The translations under genes and the position numbers were made by a program. Positions 1 to 8,943 of a stretch of DNA of 64,000 bases are shown here, piece by piece; position 1 is the stretch's first letter, and each line of letters starts with the position of its first letter. Source of the stretch: JBCCMA01 sp045107005 (GTDB taxonomy: Bacteria; Pseudomonadota; Gammaproteobacteria; Steroidobacterales; JBCCMA01). Below the pieces are notes generated by a model. The model had not been told where the DNA came from. It was given only the letters and a program-made list of their open reading frames with translations, and ran no database searches. Where the stretch lies: positions 25,794 through 89,793 of the forward strand of contig JBGCFP010000032.1 of the NCBI GenBank assembly GCA_045107005.1, given 5' to 3'.

Positions 1-1
1 G

Positions 2-556
2 CTGGCAGGCACGGTTGCGGGCGGTGCGGATGAGCTGGCGATCCCGCGACTCCTGTGCGCTCATGCGATCATGCTGGCGCTGGAAGGCATTCCGGCCATC
101 TACATTCACAGCTTGTTGGGGACGCCCAACGATGTTGAGGGTGTCGCGCGGACCGGTCAGTATCGGTCGATCAATCGGCGCGTCTGGGAGCGCAGCGACA
201 TTGAAGCGCTGCTGGACGACCCGTCCAGTACTCAGGCGAAAGCGTTGGGCGGTCTTCGCGCGCTTTTGGAGATCCGCCGCAGGCAAGCGGCCTTTCACCC
301 CAACGCCATTCAGTTCACGCTGCAGCTTGGCCTGGAAATTTTCGGCGTGTGGCGTCAGTCCATGGATCGACAGCAGGATATCTTCTGTATCAACAACGTC
401 AGTGACGAGCCTCGGTCCGTCGAATTGGAGAATATCAACCTCGTCAGTACATCGGTCTGGCGGGATCTGATCAGCGGTGCAGTGATCGAAGACGGGCAGG
501 CTCATCTCGAGCTCGCGCCTTACCAAAGCGCATGGCTGACCAATTCGACGAACTGA
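2..556 (+). CDS. GH13_18 sucrose phosphorylase-like enzyme, probably glucosylglycerate phosphorylase (3' part only)
   Basis: The window opens inside this gene, so only the last ~184 residues are visible. The open frame runs from base 2 to a TGA at 554-556. It contains 'LEGIPAIYIHSLLGT', then 'GQYRSINRRVW', and a C-terminal beta-domain, the typical end of GH13 subfamily 18 enzymes (sucrose, sucrose-6-phosphate and glucosylglycerate phosphorylases). The next gene overlaps it by 25 bp and is a glycerate kinase. That context favours phosphorolysis of the compatible solute glucosylglycerate to glucose-1-phosphate and glycerate, in the cytoplasm. The catalytic residues lie upstream of the window, so substrate is inferred from the neighbour rather than from active-site residues. 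Confidence 0.75.
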   Translation: MAGTVAGGADELAIPRLLCAHAIMLALEGIPAIYIHSLLGTPNDVEGVARTGQYRSINRRVWERSDIEALLDDPSSTQAKALGGLRALLEIRRRQAAFHPNAIQFTLQLGLEIFGVWRQSMDRQQDIFCINNVSDEPRSVELENINLVSTSVWRDLISGAVIEDGQAHLELAPYQSAWLTNSTN

Positions 557-1431
557 GTGCCTTCATGGCACGTCACCGCCTGCCGGCGTCGTTCGCGATC
601 ACCGCGAATGAGTATTTCGCGCCGTTGGGCCAGTGGCTGGAAAAGCGTTGCGCGCCGAAAGGTGGCGCCACGATGGTGCTGGGCATTAACGGCGCGCAAG
701 GCACGGGCAAATCCACGCTGTCGAACTTTCTCGCCGAGTATCTGGCACGCCAGTTTGGCCGCAACGTGGTGGAGCTGTCCATCGATGACATTTACCTGAC
801 GCGTGCCGAGCGACAGAATCTTGCTCGAGATGTTCATCCGCTTCTTGTCACACGTGGCGTGCCGGGTACTCACGATCTGGCGCTGGGTTGTTCGGTGATT
901 GACGCTTTGCAATGTCTGGAATCAGGGCAGTCTTTGCCGGTGCCGCGATTTGATAAGTCCACTGACGATCGCGTGCCAAAGCGTGACTGGCCGCTGGCGG
1001 CCGGGCCGGTCGACGTCATTATTCTCGAAGGGTGGTGCGTGGGTTCGAAAGCGCAGTCCGACAGTGCCGTGGCGGAGCCGATGAATGAACTGGAGGCGGA
1101 CGAGGATGCGGATGGCGTCTGGCGCCGTTTCGTCAACGACCAACTCGCCGATCACTATCCAGCGCTGTTCGGCCGCCTGGACGCGTTGGTGTATCTCGAG
1201 GCACCGGGCTTCGAATCCGTGCGCACGTGGCGGACCGAGCAGGAAGCGAAACTGCGTGCCGTGACCTCGGCGTCGGCACAGGGTTTGCTCAGCGACCGGG
1301 AGGTCCTGCGTTTTGTGGCGCACTTTGAGCGCGTGACGCGCGACAATTTCGAACGATTGCCAAAATCCGCCGATGCGGTAATCAGCCTGGGCACCGATCA
1401 CGGCGCGACCGGCATTCGTTTTCGACTCTGA
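532..1431 (+). CDS. D-glycerate 3-kinase-like P-loop kinase
   Basis: A 299-residue cytoplasmic kinase of the P-loop (phosphoribulokinase/uridine kinase-like) fold. The Walker A motif GINGAQGTGKS is at residues ~51-61. It is followed by 'LSIDDIYLTRAER' and 'RGVPGTHDL', motifs seen in plant-type and YggC/GlxK-like D-glycerate 3-kinases. It would phosphorylate glycerate with ATP to feed glycolysis. The ATG at 532 lies inside the upstream phosphorylase gene (25-bp overlap), giving tight coupling and a family-typical N-terminus; an alternative ATG at 565 would remove conserved residues. With the phosphorylase it makes a short glucosylglycerate degradation module. The kinase fold is clear; the exact acceptor position is not visible. 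Confidence 0.8.
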   Translation: MADQFDELSAFMARHRLPASFAITANEYFAPLGQWLEKRCAPKGGATMVLGINGAQGTGKSTLSNFLAEYLARQFGRNVVELSIDDIYLTRAERQNLARDVHPLLVTRGVPGTHDLALGCSVIDALQCLESGQSLPVPRFDKSTDDRVPKRDWPLAAGPVDVIILEGWCVGSKAQSDSAVAEPMNELEADEDADGVWRRFVNDQLADHYPALFGRLDALVYLEAPGFESVRTWRTEQEAKLRAVTSASAQGLLSDREVLRFVAHFERVTRDNFERLPKSADAVISLGTDHGATGIRFRL

Positions 1432-1580
1432 GTTCGCGCGGGCGGTGCGCGCAATGGCGGTAGAAATCGACGTTCGCGGCAGGTGCCACGTATGGGCCTC
1501 TCGAAAACCCCCATGCGATCCAAAACACCAGTAAAATACCGGCTGGGCAAACTCGCCTGTCGCTTTTAGGTGTCAACACC

Positions 1581-2039
1581 ATGCAACTGAACATCAACGG
1601 AACGCTGCACGATCTCGATGTCGAAGACGACATGCCGTTACTTTGGGCGCTGCGTGACGAGCTTGGCTACACCGGCACCAAATACGGCTGCGGCATCGCG
1701 CAGTGTGGAGCGTGCACCGTGCACATTAACGGCCAGGCGGTGCGGTCCTGCCAGATTGCCGTGGGCGAAGTGGCGGGCGCGGTGACGACCATCGAAGGTC
1801 TTGGGACGCCTGACGCGCCGCACCCGGTTCAGCAGGCGTGGATTGATCATCAGGTTGCGCAGTGTGGGTACTGTCAGTCCGGTCAGATTATGCAGGCAGC
1901 GGCGCTGCTGTCCCGTCATCCCGATCCGTCGGATGACGTCGTTGATCGGGTGATGAGCGGGAATCTGTGTCGCTGTGGCACCTACCCGCGCATTCGCGAG
2001 GCGATCAAAGGTGCGGCGCGCAAAACGGGCGGCGTCTGA
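1581..2039 (+). CDS. iorA: (2Fe-2S)-binding subunit of a molybdenum hydroxylase (IorA-like)
   Basis: A 152-residue small subunit with two [2Fe-2S] clusters. The N-terminal plant-type ferredoxin motif is 'CGIAQCGACTVHINGQ' with a further Cys in 'RSCQIA'. The C-terminal helical domain has 'QCGYCQSGQIM' and 'GNLCRCGTYPRIR'. This is the isoquinoline 1-oxidoreductase alpha-subunit/CoxS family. It passes electrons from the molybdenum site in the large subunit, encoded 1 bp downstream (2041). There is no separate FAD subunit, as usual for IorAB-type enzymes, where electrons leave through cytochrome c. A second IorAB pair lies at 29.3-32.0 kb. Confidence 0.9.
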   Translation: MQLNINGTLHDLDVEDDMPLLWALRDELGYTGTKYGCGIAQCGACTVHINGQAVRSCQIAVGEVAGAVTTIEGLGTPDAPHPVQQAWIDHQVAQCGYCQSGQIMQAAALLSRHPDPSDDVVDRVMSGNLCRCGTYPRIREAIKGAARKTGGV

Positions 2040-2040
2040 G

Positions 2041-4284
2041 ATGGGCACGCTACGGACCGTCGCCAGACGGTCGTTTCTGATCGGTTCTGCGGCGCTGGCA
2101 GGCGGTGTCGCTTTTGGTCTTTACGCTGTGCGTCGACCCCACGACAATCCACTGGCCGAGTCGCTGCAGCCCGACGAGGTCACGTTTAATCCGTGGGTAA
2201 AAATCAGCCCGACCGGCATCACGCTCATCGCCCCGCATACCGATCTTGGACAAGGTGCACGGTCTGTTCAGGCGGCGCTGATTGCCGAAGAGATGGATCT
2301 TTCGTTCGAGCAGTTCGATGTGGACGTCGGTGTGCCCGCGCCCGCCTACTGGAACGGTGCAGCGGTGGACGATGCAGTACCGTTTGTTCGCAGCGACCAG
2401 AGTCTGGTGGCCGAGTCGGCACGTGGCATCGTGAGCGCCGTACTGAAACTCATGGGCACCCAGGTGACCGGCGGCTCTGCGACCGTCGCGGATTCCTACA
2501 TCAAACTGCGTACGGCTGGCGCGATCGCGCGCGAGACCCTCAAAGCCGCGGCGGCAAAACGGACCGGTGTTCCCGTAGCGCAACTCAGTACTAAGGACGG
2601 CGCGGTGCGTTTGCCGGACGGGACAAGTATTGCTTACACCGATCTGGCGAGCGAGGCCGCGGCGACCAAACCGGTCAGTGACGTGACATTGCGCGACCCG
2701 TCGCAGTGGAAGTTGTTGGGTAAGGACATGCGCCGTCTGGACGTCATTGGCAAGTCGACCGGAACGTCGGGCTTTGGCATCGATCTGACCATGGAAGGCA
2801 TGGTCAATGCGACGGTGCGGTTCAATCCGCGGCAGGGCGGGACGATACTCGGTTATGACGCGACGGCTGCGCGCAAGATGCCGGGCGTGGTGTCTGTTCT
2901 GGAAGTCACCAACGGTGTGGCGGTGGTGGCTAACAACACGTGGCGTGCTTTCAAAGCGGCGGATGCGATTACTTTTGATTGGGGGCCGGCGCCTTATCCC
3001 GCAGAAATGGCCGACCACTGGGCAGCGGTGTCGGCGTCGTTCGTGCCCGAGCGGCTGGACAAGCAGTGGCGCCACGATGGTGACGTGCCCGCCGCGCTTG
3101 AGAGCGAGGCCGAGCCGGTAAGTGCCGAGTATCGGGCGCCCTACCTGGCGCACGCGCCGCTGGAGCCAATCAGTGCTTTGGTACTGGTGACCGATCAGCG
3201 CGCCGACATTTGGGTGGCGCATCAGTTTCCGCGCTTTGCGCAACAGCTGGTGGCTGACATTACCGGGCTCGACGTCGACGCGGTACACCTGCACAACCAG
3301 TATTGCGGCGGCAGCTTTGGACACCGACTGGAGTTTGAGAATGTGCGCTACGCGACCGAGGTCGCGATGCAGATGAAAGGCACGCCAGTTAAATTGACGT
3401 TTAGTCGAGAAGAGGATTTTGCGCACGATTACGTGCGTCAAATTGGCATCAGTCGGGCGCGGGGCGTGGCCAAAAACGGACGAATCGAGACGCTGGATAT
3501 TTCTGTCGCGTCGCCCGCCGTGATCGCATCGCAGTTTGGCCGCGTGGGTTTGCCCGTGGCTGGCCCGGATGCGCAGCTGCCCGCGGGCATTTGGAACGCT
3601 CCTTACGCGATACCGAACATGCGTGTGCGTGCCTATCGCGTGCCGGGTCTCGCCCCCGTCAGTTCGTGGCGTTCGGTCGGCGCGTCAACGGGTGGGTTTT
3701 TTCTCGAGTCGGCCATCGACGAGCTCATCATTGCGGCCGGTGGCGACCCGCTGGAAGAGCGTCTGCGCTTGTGCAAAGACAACGTCACGCGTCAGGTTCT
3801 CGAGGTGGCTGCCAAGCTATCCGGTTGGGGTGAGCCGCTCCTGCCCGACCAGGGGCGAGGCGTGGCGTTGGTCGAGTCGTTCGGCGTGCCCGTGGCTGAG
3901 GTTATTGAAGTCACCAACACACCGCGCGGCATTCGCATCGATAAGGTTTACGTGGTGGCGGACGTGGGCCGTGTCATCGATCCGGTTAACTTCGATAACC
4001 AGGTCAAAGGTGGCGTCGTCTGGGGCTTGGGCCACGCCATGAATTGCGAAATCACTTACTCTGACGGCATGGCTCAGCAGACCAATTACCACGCGTTCGA
4101 GGCGATGCGTTTGCATCAGTGCCCTGACATCGTCGTCAAAGGCCTGGAAAACGGCAGCGCTATCACCGGCATCGGAGAGCCCCCGGTACCACCGGCAGCA
4201 CCGGCACTCGCCAATGCGATTTTCGCCGCCACCGGGCAGCGCTTGCGCGAAATGCCGTTCAACAAGTGGGTGACCTTCGCATGA
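2041..4284 (+). CDS. iorB: Molybdopterin-binding large subunit of a periplasmic molybdenum hydroxylase (IorB-like)
   Basis: A 747-residue large subunit of the xanthine dehydrogenase/aldehyde oxidase family, IorB branch. The start at 2041 gives a clean twin-arginine leader, 'VARRSFLIGSAALAGG'. An upstream in-frame ATG (1975) lies inside iorA and would spoil it. Molybdopterin-binding motifs include 'TDLGQGARSVQAALIAEEM' and 'YCGGSFGHRLEFENV'. The C-terminal 'GIGEPPVPPAAPALANAIF' carries the GxGE glutamate that acts as the base in this family. The enzyme hydroxylates an N-heterocycle or aldehyde, but the substrate is not deducible. The following diheme cytochrome overlaps by 4 bp (ATGA) and is probably the electron acceptor. 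Confidence 0.88.
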   Translation: MGTLRTVARRSFLIGSAALAGGVAFGLYAVRRPHDNPLAESLQPDEVTFNPWVKISPTGITLIAPHTDLGQGARSVQAALIAEEMDLSFEQFDVDVGVPAPAYWNGAAVDDAVPFVRSDQSLVAESARGIVSAVLKLMGTQVTGGSATVADSYIKLRTAGAIARETLKAAAAKRTGVPVAQLSTKDGAVRLPDGTSIAYTDLASEAAATKPVSDVTLRDPSQWKLLGKDMRRLDVIGKSTGTSGFGIDLTMEGMVNATVRFNPRQGGTILGYDATAARKMPGVVSVLEVTNGVAVVANNTWRAFKAADAITFDWGPAPYPAEMADHWAAVSASFVPERLDKQWRHDGDVPAALESEAEPVSAEYRAPYLAHAPLEPISALVLVTDQRADIWVAHQFPRFAQQLVADITGLDVDAVHLHNQYCGGSFGHRLEFENVRYATEVAMQMKGTPVKLTFSREEDFAHDYVRQIGISRARGVAKNGRIETLDISVASPAVIASQFGRVGLPVAGPDAQLPAGIWNAPYAIPNMRVRAYRVPGLAPVSSWRSVGASTGGFFLESAIDELIIAAGGDPLEERLRLCKDNVTRQVLEVAAKLSGWGEPLLPDQGRGVALVESFGVPVAEVIEVTNTPRGIRIDKVYVVADVGRVIDPVNFDNQVKGGVVWGLGHAMNCEITYSDGMAQQTNYHAFEAMRLHQCPDIVVKGLENGSAITGIGEPPVPPAAPALANAIFAATGQRLREMPFNKWVTFA

Positions 4285-4925
4285 AAACAGTGATGAACCT
4301 GAGTCTGCTCGCATTGAGTACATTGCTCGTCGCAATGACTGTTTCGACGTTGGCGAACGAGACCGAGGTTGACGCCGCGGCAACGGAGCAAAGCCCGCCG
4401 AGCGTTGAGTCCGGGCTTGCTGCATGGGCGCGAATCTATGAAGTGGCGTCCCATCCCCGTTGTTCCAACTGTCACGTCGGCGCTGATAATTTGCCGATGT
4501 GGTCCGGCCCAAGCTATGGCGAGACGCGGCCACACGGCATGAACATCGATGCCGGGCAAAGCCGCATTGGTGCCGAATACGTATTGTGCTCAACGTGTCA
4601 TGTGAACAGCGCCGCTACCCAGCGTGGCAATGCGCAACCCCACGCGGCGCCGCGTGTGGCGACGTTGTGGCGTCTGGCCCCGGTCGAGGCCGAGTGGTTC
4701 GGCAAAAGTTCGCAAGAGGTGTGCAACCAGCTGCGCGATCCAAAGCGCAACGGTGGTCGTAGCTATCAGGAGCTCGCCAACCATCTCGGGCACGATGTCA
4801 TTCTGCACTGGGCGTGGCAACCGGGTGGGACGCGGGAGCCGGCACCTTACAGTTTGCGCGAGCACATGGACGACATACTGGAATGGGGCGCCGCCGGGCT
4901 GCCCTGCGATGGTGACGAAGGCTGA
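4281..4925 (+). CDS. Diheme c-type cytochrome partnering the molybdenum hydroxylase
   Basis: A 214-residue exported protein with an N-terminal signal peptide (hydrophobic core LSLLALSTLLVAM, cleavage near 'STLANE'). It has two heme c motifs, 'CSNCH' and 'CSTCH', about 40 residues apart, plus a conserved 'GMNIDAGQSR' segment and several Met and His residues that could be axial ligands. The start ATG at 4281 overlaps the iorB stop (ATGA), so translation is coupled. IorAB enzymes donate electrons to cytochrome c, so this is likely the periplasmic acceptor. A third CxxCH is absent. The annotation as a cytochrome is direct; its role as partner is inferred from the overlap. Confidence 0.85.
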   Translation: MKTVMNLSLLALSTLLVAMTVSTLANETEVDAAATEQSPPSVESGLAAWARIYEVASHPRCSNCHVGADNLPMWSGPSYGETRPHGMNIDAGQSRIGAEYVLCSTCHVNSAATQRGNAQPHAAPRVATLWRLAPVEAEWFGKSSQEVCNQLRDPKRNGGRSYQELANHLGHDVILHWAWQPGGTREPAPYSLREHMDDILEWGAAGLPCDGDEG

Positions 4926-4940
4926 GCGAGCGTACTTAGC

Positions 4941-7607
4941 TTAACCACTAACAGCGAGAGGTGGCTCCCGCGTCAGCGTTTTCCCGATTGCCTGCTCAAG
5001 CTCGTTGACCGAGAACGGTTTGCGCAAGAACGTGCACGTCGGATCAACGGATCTTGAATAGCCGGACATCAACAGAATGGGGAGGCGCGCGTCGTGCTCG
5101 CGTAATCGTGCGGCGAGCTCAAGCCCGTCGAGCTTTCCGGGCATGACAATGTCGGAGATCAGCAGATCTGGCGTGCCATCGCGTGCGACGGCTGCCAGCG
5201 CCTCTTCAGCGTTGACAGCCGTCGACACCTGCATTCCCATCTGCTCGAGCGTTTCCTTGAGCATGTGCAACAGTAATTCGCGATCTTCAACGGCGAGCAC
5301 GCGGAGCCCGTGAGTCACTGGGCTGCTCGGTAGCGCTGCGACAGCCGCGTCTTCGTCGGCAGCCAGCATGAGCGGCAGTGAGAGCGTCACGGCGGTGCCG
5401 TCACCCGGACCGGAGTCAATGAGAATATCGCCGCCGGACTGGTGCGCGAAGCCGTACACCATGGACAAACCAAGCCCGGTGCCTTCGCCCGATTTCTTGG
5501 TGGTGAAAAAAGGGTCGAACGCGCGTTGACGAATTTCCTCGGGCATCCCCGTGCCGTTGTCACGGACCTCAATAAACGCCCGGTCATCGGTCGCGCGAAT
5601 CGCAATAGTCACCGCGCCGCCGGCAGGCATGGCTTCACGCGCGTTGAGCAGCAGGTTGAGCAAAGACGTTGTCAGCTGCGCCTTGTCGACCAGGGCTCGG
5701 CAAGGCTCGAGCTGAGTTTTCAGCTCGATGCGCTCACCGAGCGTGTTGCGAAAAATCGGCAACGCATCGTGTACGAACGTGTCGAGATCGAGCGATTCTG
5801 GTTTCAGCGGTTGTTTGCGCACGTAGGCCAGCAAGCCACGCGTAATCTTGGCGCCGGTGTCGGCCGCTTCCAGAATGTGATTGAGCGTGTCGCGAGACTG
5901 CGTGTCGTTCGGTCTTTCGATCCGCGATTTTAGCTGCTCCGCGCCCAGTGTGACGACCGACATCAAGTTATTAAAGTCGTGGGCGACGCCCGCCGTTAGC
6001 TGACCGATCGCGCGCATTTTTTCGCCGTCGGAGAGCTTTTCTGTCAACTTGCGGCGCTCGACTTCCATGCACATGCGCTTGGCCATTTCCTCTTCCATTT
6101 CGTTGGTGCGTTTCGCTACCAGCTCTTCGAGGCGTTCGTTGGCTGCGCGTTCCGTTACGGCCACTCGCTTTTGCATGCGTCGCGAGTGAAACAGGATCAA
6201 AACAAGAAGAAACAGTGCGCCCAGCAGCCAGGTCAAGCGTCTCAGCGTGGATTCCCGCTCCACTTGCTGGCGGGCGACGTCCAGTTCGGTTTTGCGGCGA
6301 TCCAGCTCCAGTGACGTGCTCAAGCGCGCCACCTGGTACTGAAAGCTCGCGTCCCACAGTTTCATTTCAAGGCGCACCGCCTCTTCCAGTGTCTCTCGTG
6401 CGCTCTCATGATCGTTCGCCGCCTTCTGCGTCAGCGCCAGCCCGTTCATGGCGTCGACCAGCAGTTGGTCTGGTTCCTTACCTGACGTATTGGCAATGAC
6501 GGACTCAAGCAGCTGCCGCGATGCGTCGATCTTGCCGGTCTTGCGCAAGGCTTCGGCGTACGGCACGACTATGAGTTGAATGCGCGGGTGATGCAGACCG
6601 GTGTCAAAATTCTGACCGGTTATTTCGAGCACTCGATCAAACGTGGTCAATGCGTCAGCGGCGCGATTCGATGCCAACTGCACCAAGCCCAAACCGGTGT
6701 AGCCAAACGTCATGCCGTCAGGCAGTACCGAATCTTTGAGTTGGTCCATAACCGCCAGCAGCACGCTTTCGGTATCGCCAATCTCGCCGCTGGCCACGCG
6801 GGCTTGGGTGATCATCGATTGCACGACCAACTGGCGTGTAGGGTACAGGTTGACGACCGGTGTGGCCCGCGCCTCCTGCAGCAGTTGCAGTGCTTCACGA
6901 GCTCGCCCCAGATAGGTGTAGCTCGACGCGAGGTTCAGTTGAATCAGCGCTTTGAATTCGGGGTAAGCCAACCGTCTGGCATGTTTCAACGCGACCTCGA
7001 AATGCGCGAGGGACATGCGCGGTCGCAACTGTGTCCCAAAGTGCAGGCCGACCATATTGTTGGATGCAGCCAGCAGCCCATCGTCTTCGATTGTTGTGGC
7101 GAGCTCGAGTGTGCGCTCGGCTTCCTCAAGTGAGCGCGGGTGATGCCCTTCGCGATAGTGAATGTAAGCCAGCGTCGCGTGACGAAACGCTTGTACGAAC
7201 GGGTTGCCGGACAACGCGCCGCCGTTCTTGACCTCGGCACAGGAGGTTTCTGCGGCGGCTAAGCGCTGCCGATGGTCAAGTTGGCAGCGAGTGATTTGCG
7301 CGATGTCTTTGGCATCGCCGGCGGACGTGATTTCTGATTCCGCCCTCTCAAGGTAGGCTCGAGCGGTCGGCACAGACTGGTTGATTGCATGATCGGCGAG
7401 AGTGAGGTTAGCGCGGATACGTGTGCGTCGAGATTCTGCGTCGGTAGTTTCTGCGATCGCCAGCAGCGCCATTTTGTCCAGCGCCCGTGTCTCCCGCCAG
7501 AGCGTGCCGTCCACTGCGTCACTGCCAGGTGCTGACAGTGCAAGCGTGAGCGCGATGCAGCACGGAGGCCAGGTCAATCGCAATTTCCACTTTCGTGTAG
7601 CAATCAT
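4941..7607 (-). CDS. TPR-sensor hybrid histidine kinase
   Basis: An 888-residue membrane sensor. Order of parts: signal-like hydrophobic N-terminus ('CCIALTLALSAPG'), about 400 residues of TPR-like helical repeats that would be periplasmic, a transmembrane helix ('LTWLLGALFLLVLILF'), and a coiled-coil linker. The kinase core has the H-box 'GVAHDFNNLMSVV', N-box 'LLNLLLNAREAMP' and G-boxes 'DNGTGMPEE' and 'GEGTGLGLSMVYGF'. A C-terminal receiver domain has its phosphoacceptor Asp in 'LLISDIVMPG' and the conserved Lys in 'FLRKPF'. The HDFNN-type H-box is typical of hybrid kinases with a fused receiver. No partner regulator with an output domain is adjacent. It is divergent from the TIR gene, with an intergenic gap under 90 bp. 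Confidence 0.9.
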   Translation of the reverse strand: MIATRKWKLRLTWPPCCIALTLALSAPGSDAVDGTLWRETRALDKMALLAIAETTDAESRRTRIRANLTLADHAINQSVPTARAYLERAESEITSAGDAKDIAQITRCQLDHRQRLAAAETSCAEVKNGGALSGNPFVQAFRHATLAYIHYREGHHPRSLEEAERTLELATTIEDDGLLAASNNMVGLHFGTQLRPRMSLAHFEVALKHARRLAYPEFKALIQLNLASSYTYLGRAREALQLLQEARATPVVNLYPTRQLVVQSMITQARVASGEIGDTESVLLAVMDQLKDSVLPDGMTFGYTGLGLVQLASNRAADALTTFDRVLEITGQNFDTGLHHPRIQLIVVPYAEALRKTGKIDASRQLLESVIANTSGKEPDQLLVDAMNGLALTQKAANDHESARETLEEAVRLEMKLWDASFQYQVARLSTSLELDRRKTELDVARQQVERESTLRRLTWLLGALFLLVLILFHSRRMQKRVAVTERAANERLEELVAKRTNEMEEEMAKRMCMEVERRKLTEKLSDGEKMRAIGQLTAGVAHDFNNLMSVVTLGAEQLKSRIERPNDTQSRDTLNHILEAADTGAKITRGLLAYVRKQPLKPESLDLDTFVHDALPIFRNTLGERIELKTQLEPCRALVDKAQLTTSLLNLLLNAREAMPAGGAVTIAIRATDDRAFIEVRDNGTGMPEEIRQRAFDPFFTTKKSGEGTGLGLSMVYGFAHQSGGDILIDSGPGDGTAVTLSLPLMLAADEDAAVAALPSSPVTHGLRVLAVEDRELLLHMLKETLEQMGMQVSTAVNAEEALAAVARDGTPDLLISDIVMPGKLDGLELAARLREHDARLPILLMSGYSRSVDPTCTFLRKPFSVNELEQAIGKTLTREPPLAVSG

Positions 7608-7695
7608 TACTTTACTAGTTTAGCGCATGCGACAGATTAGTGGCGTGGCGTATCCTGTCCGGGCCCCGGCCTTCGAGACTGCTACACTAAATTTG

Positions 7696-8685
7696 ATGAA
7701 GAACAAGACGATATTTCTGAGCTACCGACGCGACGACAGTCCAGGCTATGTGAGCAAACTGGAAGCGGATCTGGAGGCCGCGTTCGGCGTGGGCAGAGTG
7801 TTTCGCGACACGCAGGACATTCCTGGCGGGACGCAGTGGAAAAAAGTAATCGATGAAAACCTGCGCGCGGCGGGCGCACTGCTGCTGATTATTGGCCCGA
7901 GGTGGCAGTCCATTTGGGAGGCGCGTCAGGGCGCCCCGGTGGACTACGTCGCGCTGGAGCTCGAGGAGGCACGCCGACTCGGGGTGCCGGTTTTTCCGAT
8001 CACGCTTGACGGTGTCACGCTGTCACCGACGCTGGACCTCGGCGTTGTCAGTTGGCTGCGTGAACGTCAGTTTTACGATTTGTCAGATCGACAGTCCCGG
8101 TGGGAAGGGGATTTCGCCCGTCTGGTCACGCTTCTCGAGAGTGCCGATGGCATCGGTAAGGCGCAGCCCGCGGCTGCAAAACCCAAGCGTCGTATCGTGC
8201 CTGTAGTGGTTGCCTTGGGTGTGTTGATCGCGCTTGGTGCGCTGGCATTGTCATATCTGACCGTTGACGATCCCACCATCGAAGCGGTTCCGGTCGATAC
8301 GCCTCGGCTGGTTCCGCAGCCGCAGCAGGAATCCGACCGCCTGGTGAAACCGGTTGCGACGACAGCGCCCGTTGCTTCGCCTGTGCAAGAGCGAGCCATC
8401 GAATCCTGGCCAGCTGAACTCCCCATCGTTCGTGGCAACTGGCGTGGCAGGGACGGCGAGGTTTTCGCCTTGACGCAAGACGCGAGCGGCGCGGTGACGC
8501 TGGACAGTGCCAGTCTCGGTGCGTTGCCGGGTCAGTTTTCCGATCGACGACCGCGACTGTTCACGCTGGATAACGGTCGGGGCATCAGCGGCGAGTTTGC
8601 CGTATCCGCAAGCGACGACCGGATGATCGGTTTCCTGATTGTTAACGGTCGCAAGCAGTATGAGACGTTGGTGCCGGCCAACTAG
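7696..8685 (+). CDS. Membrane-anchored TIR-domain protein
   Basis: A 329-residue protein starting at ATG 7696; an in-frame ATG at 7627 would add 23 residues unlike the family. Residues 1-140 form a bacterial TIR domain: 'TIFLSYRRDDSPGYVSKLE' is box 1, 'VFRDTQDIPGG' is the BB-loop region, and 'VDYVALELEEARRLGVPVF' carries the glutamate that serves in NAD cleavage in active TIR NADases. A single transmembrane helix follows ('VPVVVALGVLIALGALALS', around residues 168-187). The ~115-residue C-terminal part resembles no domain I recognise and would be periplasmic. It may be an NADase effector or a scaffold; the sequence alone does not decide. Its upstream region is shared with the divergent hybrid kinase. 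Confidence 0.8.
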   Translation: MKNKTIFLSYRRDDSPGYVSKLEADLEAAFGVGRVFRDTQDIPGGTQWKKVIDENLRAAGALLLIIGPRWQSIWEARQGAPVDYVALELEEARRLGVPVFPITLDGVTLSPTLDLGVVSWLRERQFYDLSDRQSRWEGDFARLVTLLESADGIGKAQPAAAKPKRRIVPVVVALGVLIALGALALSYLTVDDPTIEAVPVDTPRLVPQPQQESDRLVKPVATTAPVASPVQERAIESWPAELPIVRGNWRGRDGEVFALTQDASGAVTLDSASLGALPGQFSDRRPRLFTLDNGRGISGEFAVSASDDRMIGFLIVNGRKQYETLVPAN

Positions 8686-8943
8686 CCTCCGCTCACCCCG
8701 TCGTTAATGGATGGGCAATGGTTTCGTTGGTCAGTGTGCGATCGACAGGCTGCGGCGAGTTTGCGATGAAGCGAGTGGCAGGCCCGATGAATGGATGGTC
8801 CCGTCTTGATTCAGTCCGCACCGGTGGCGATACTCGACTCGCCATGTCCATTCCGTTTACCGAGCGTTGCCCCTTGCCGCCCTGCGCGAGCGCGTCGTTA
8901 TGCTCGGCGTTTGGCATCGCGGTGTTTTTGCGGTGATGCGGGC

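Noticed and set aside
2050..3441. A 463-codon minus-strand frame opposite iorB
   Set aside because: The plus strand carries all IorB motifs; the antisense translation shows no family pattern.
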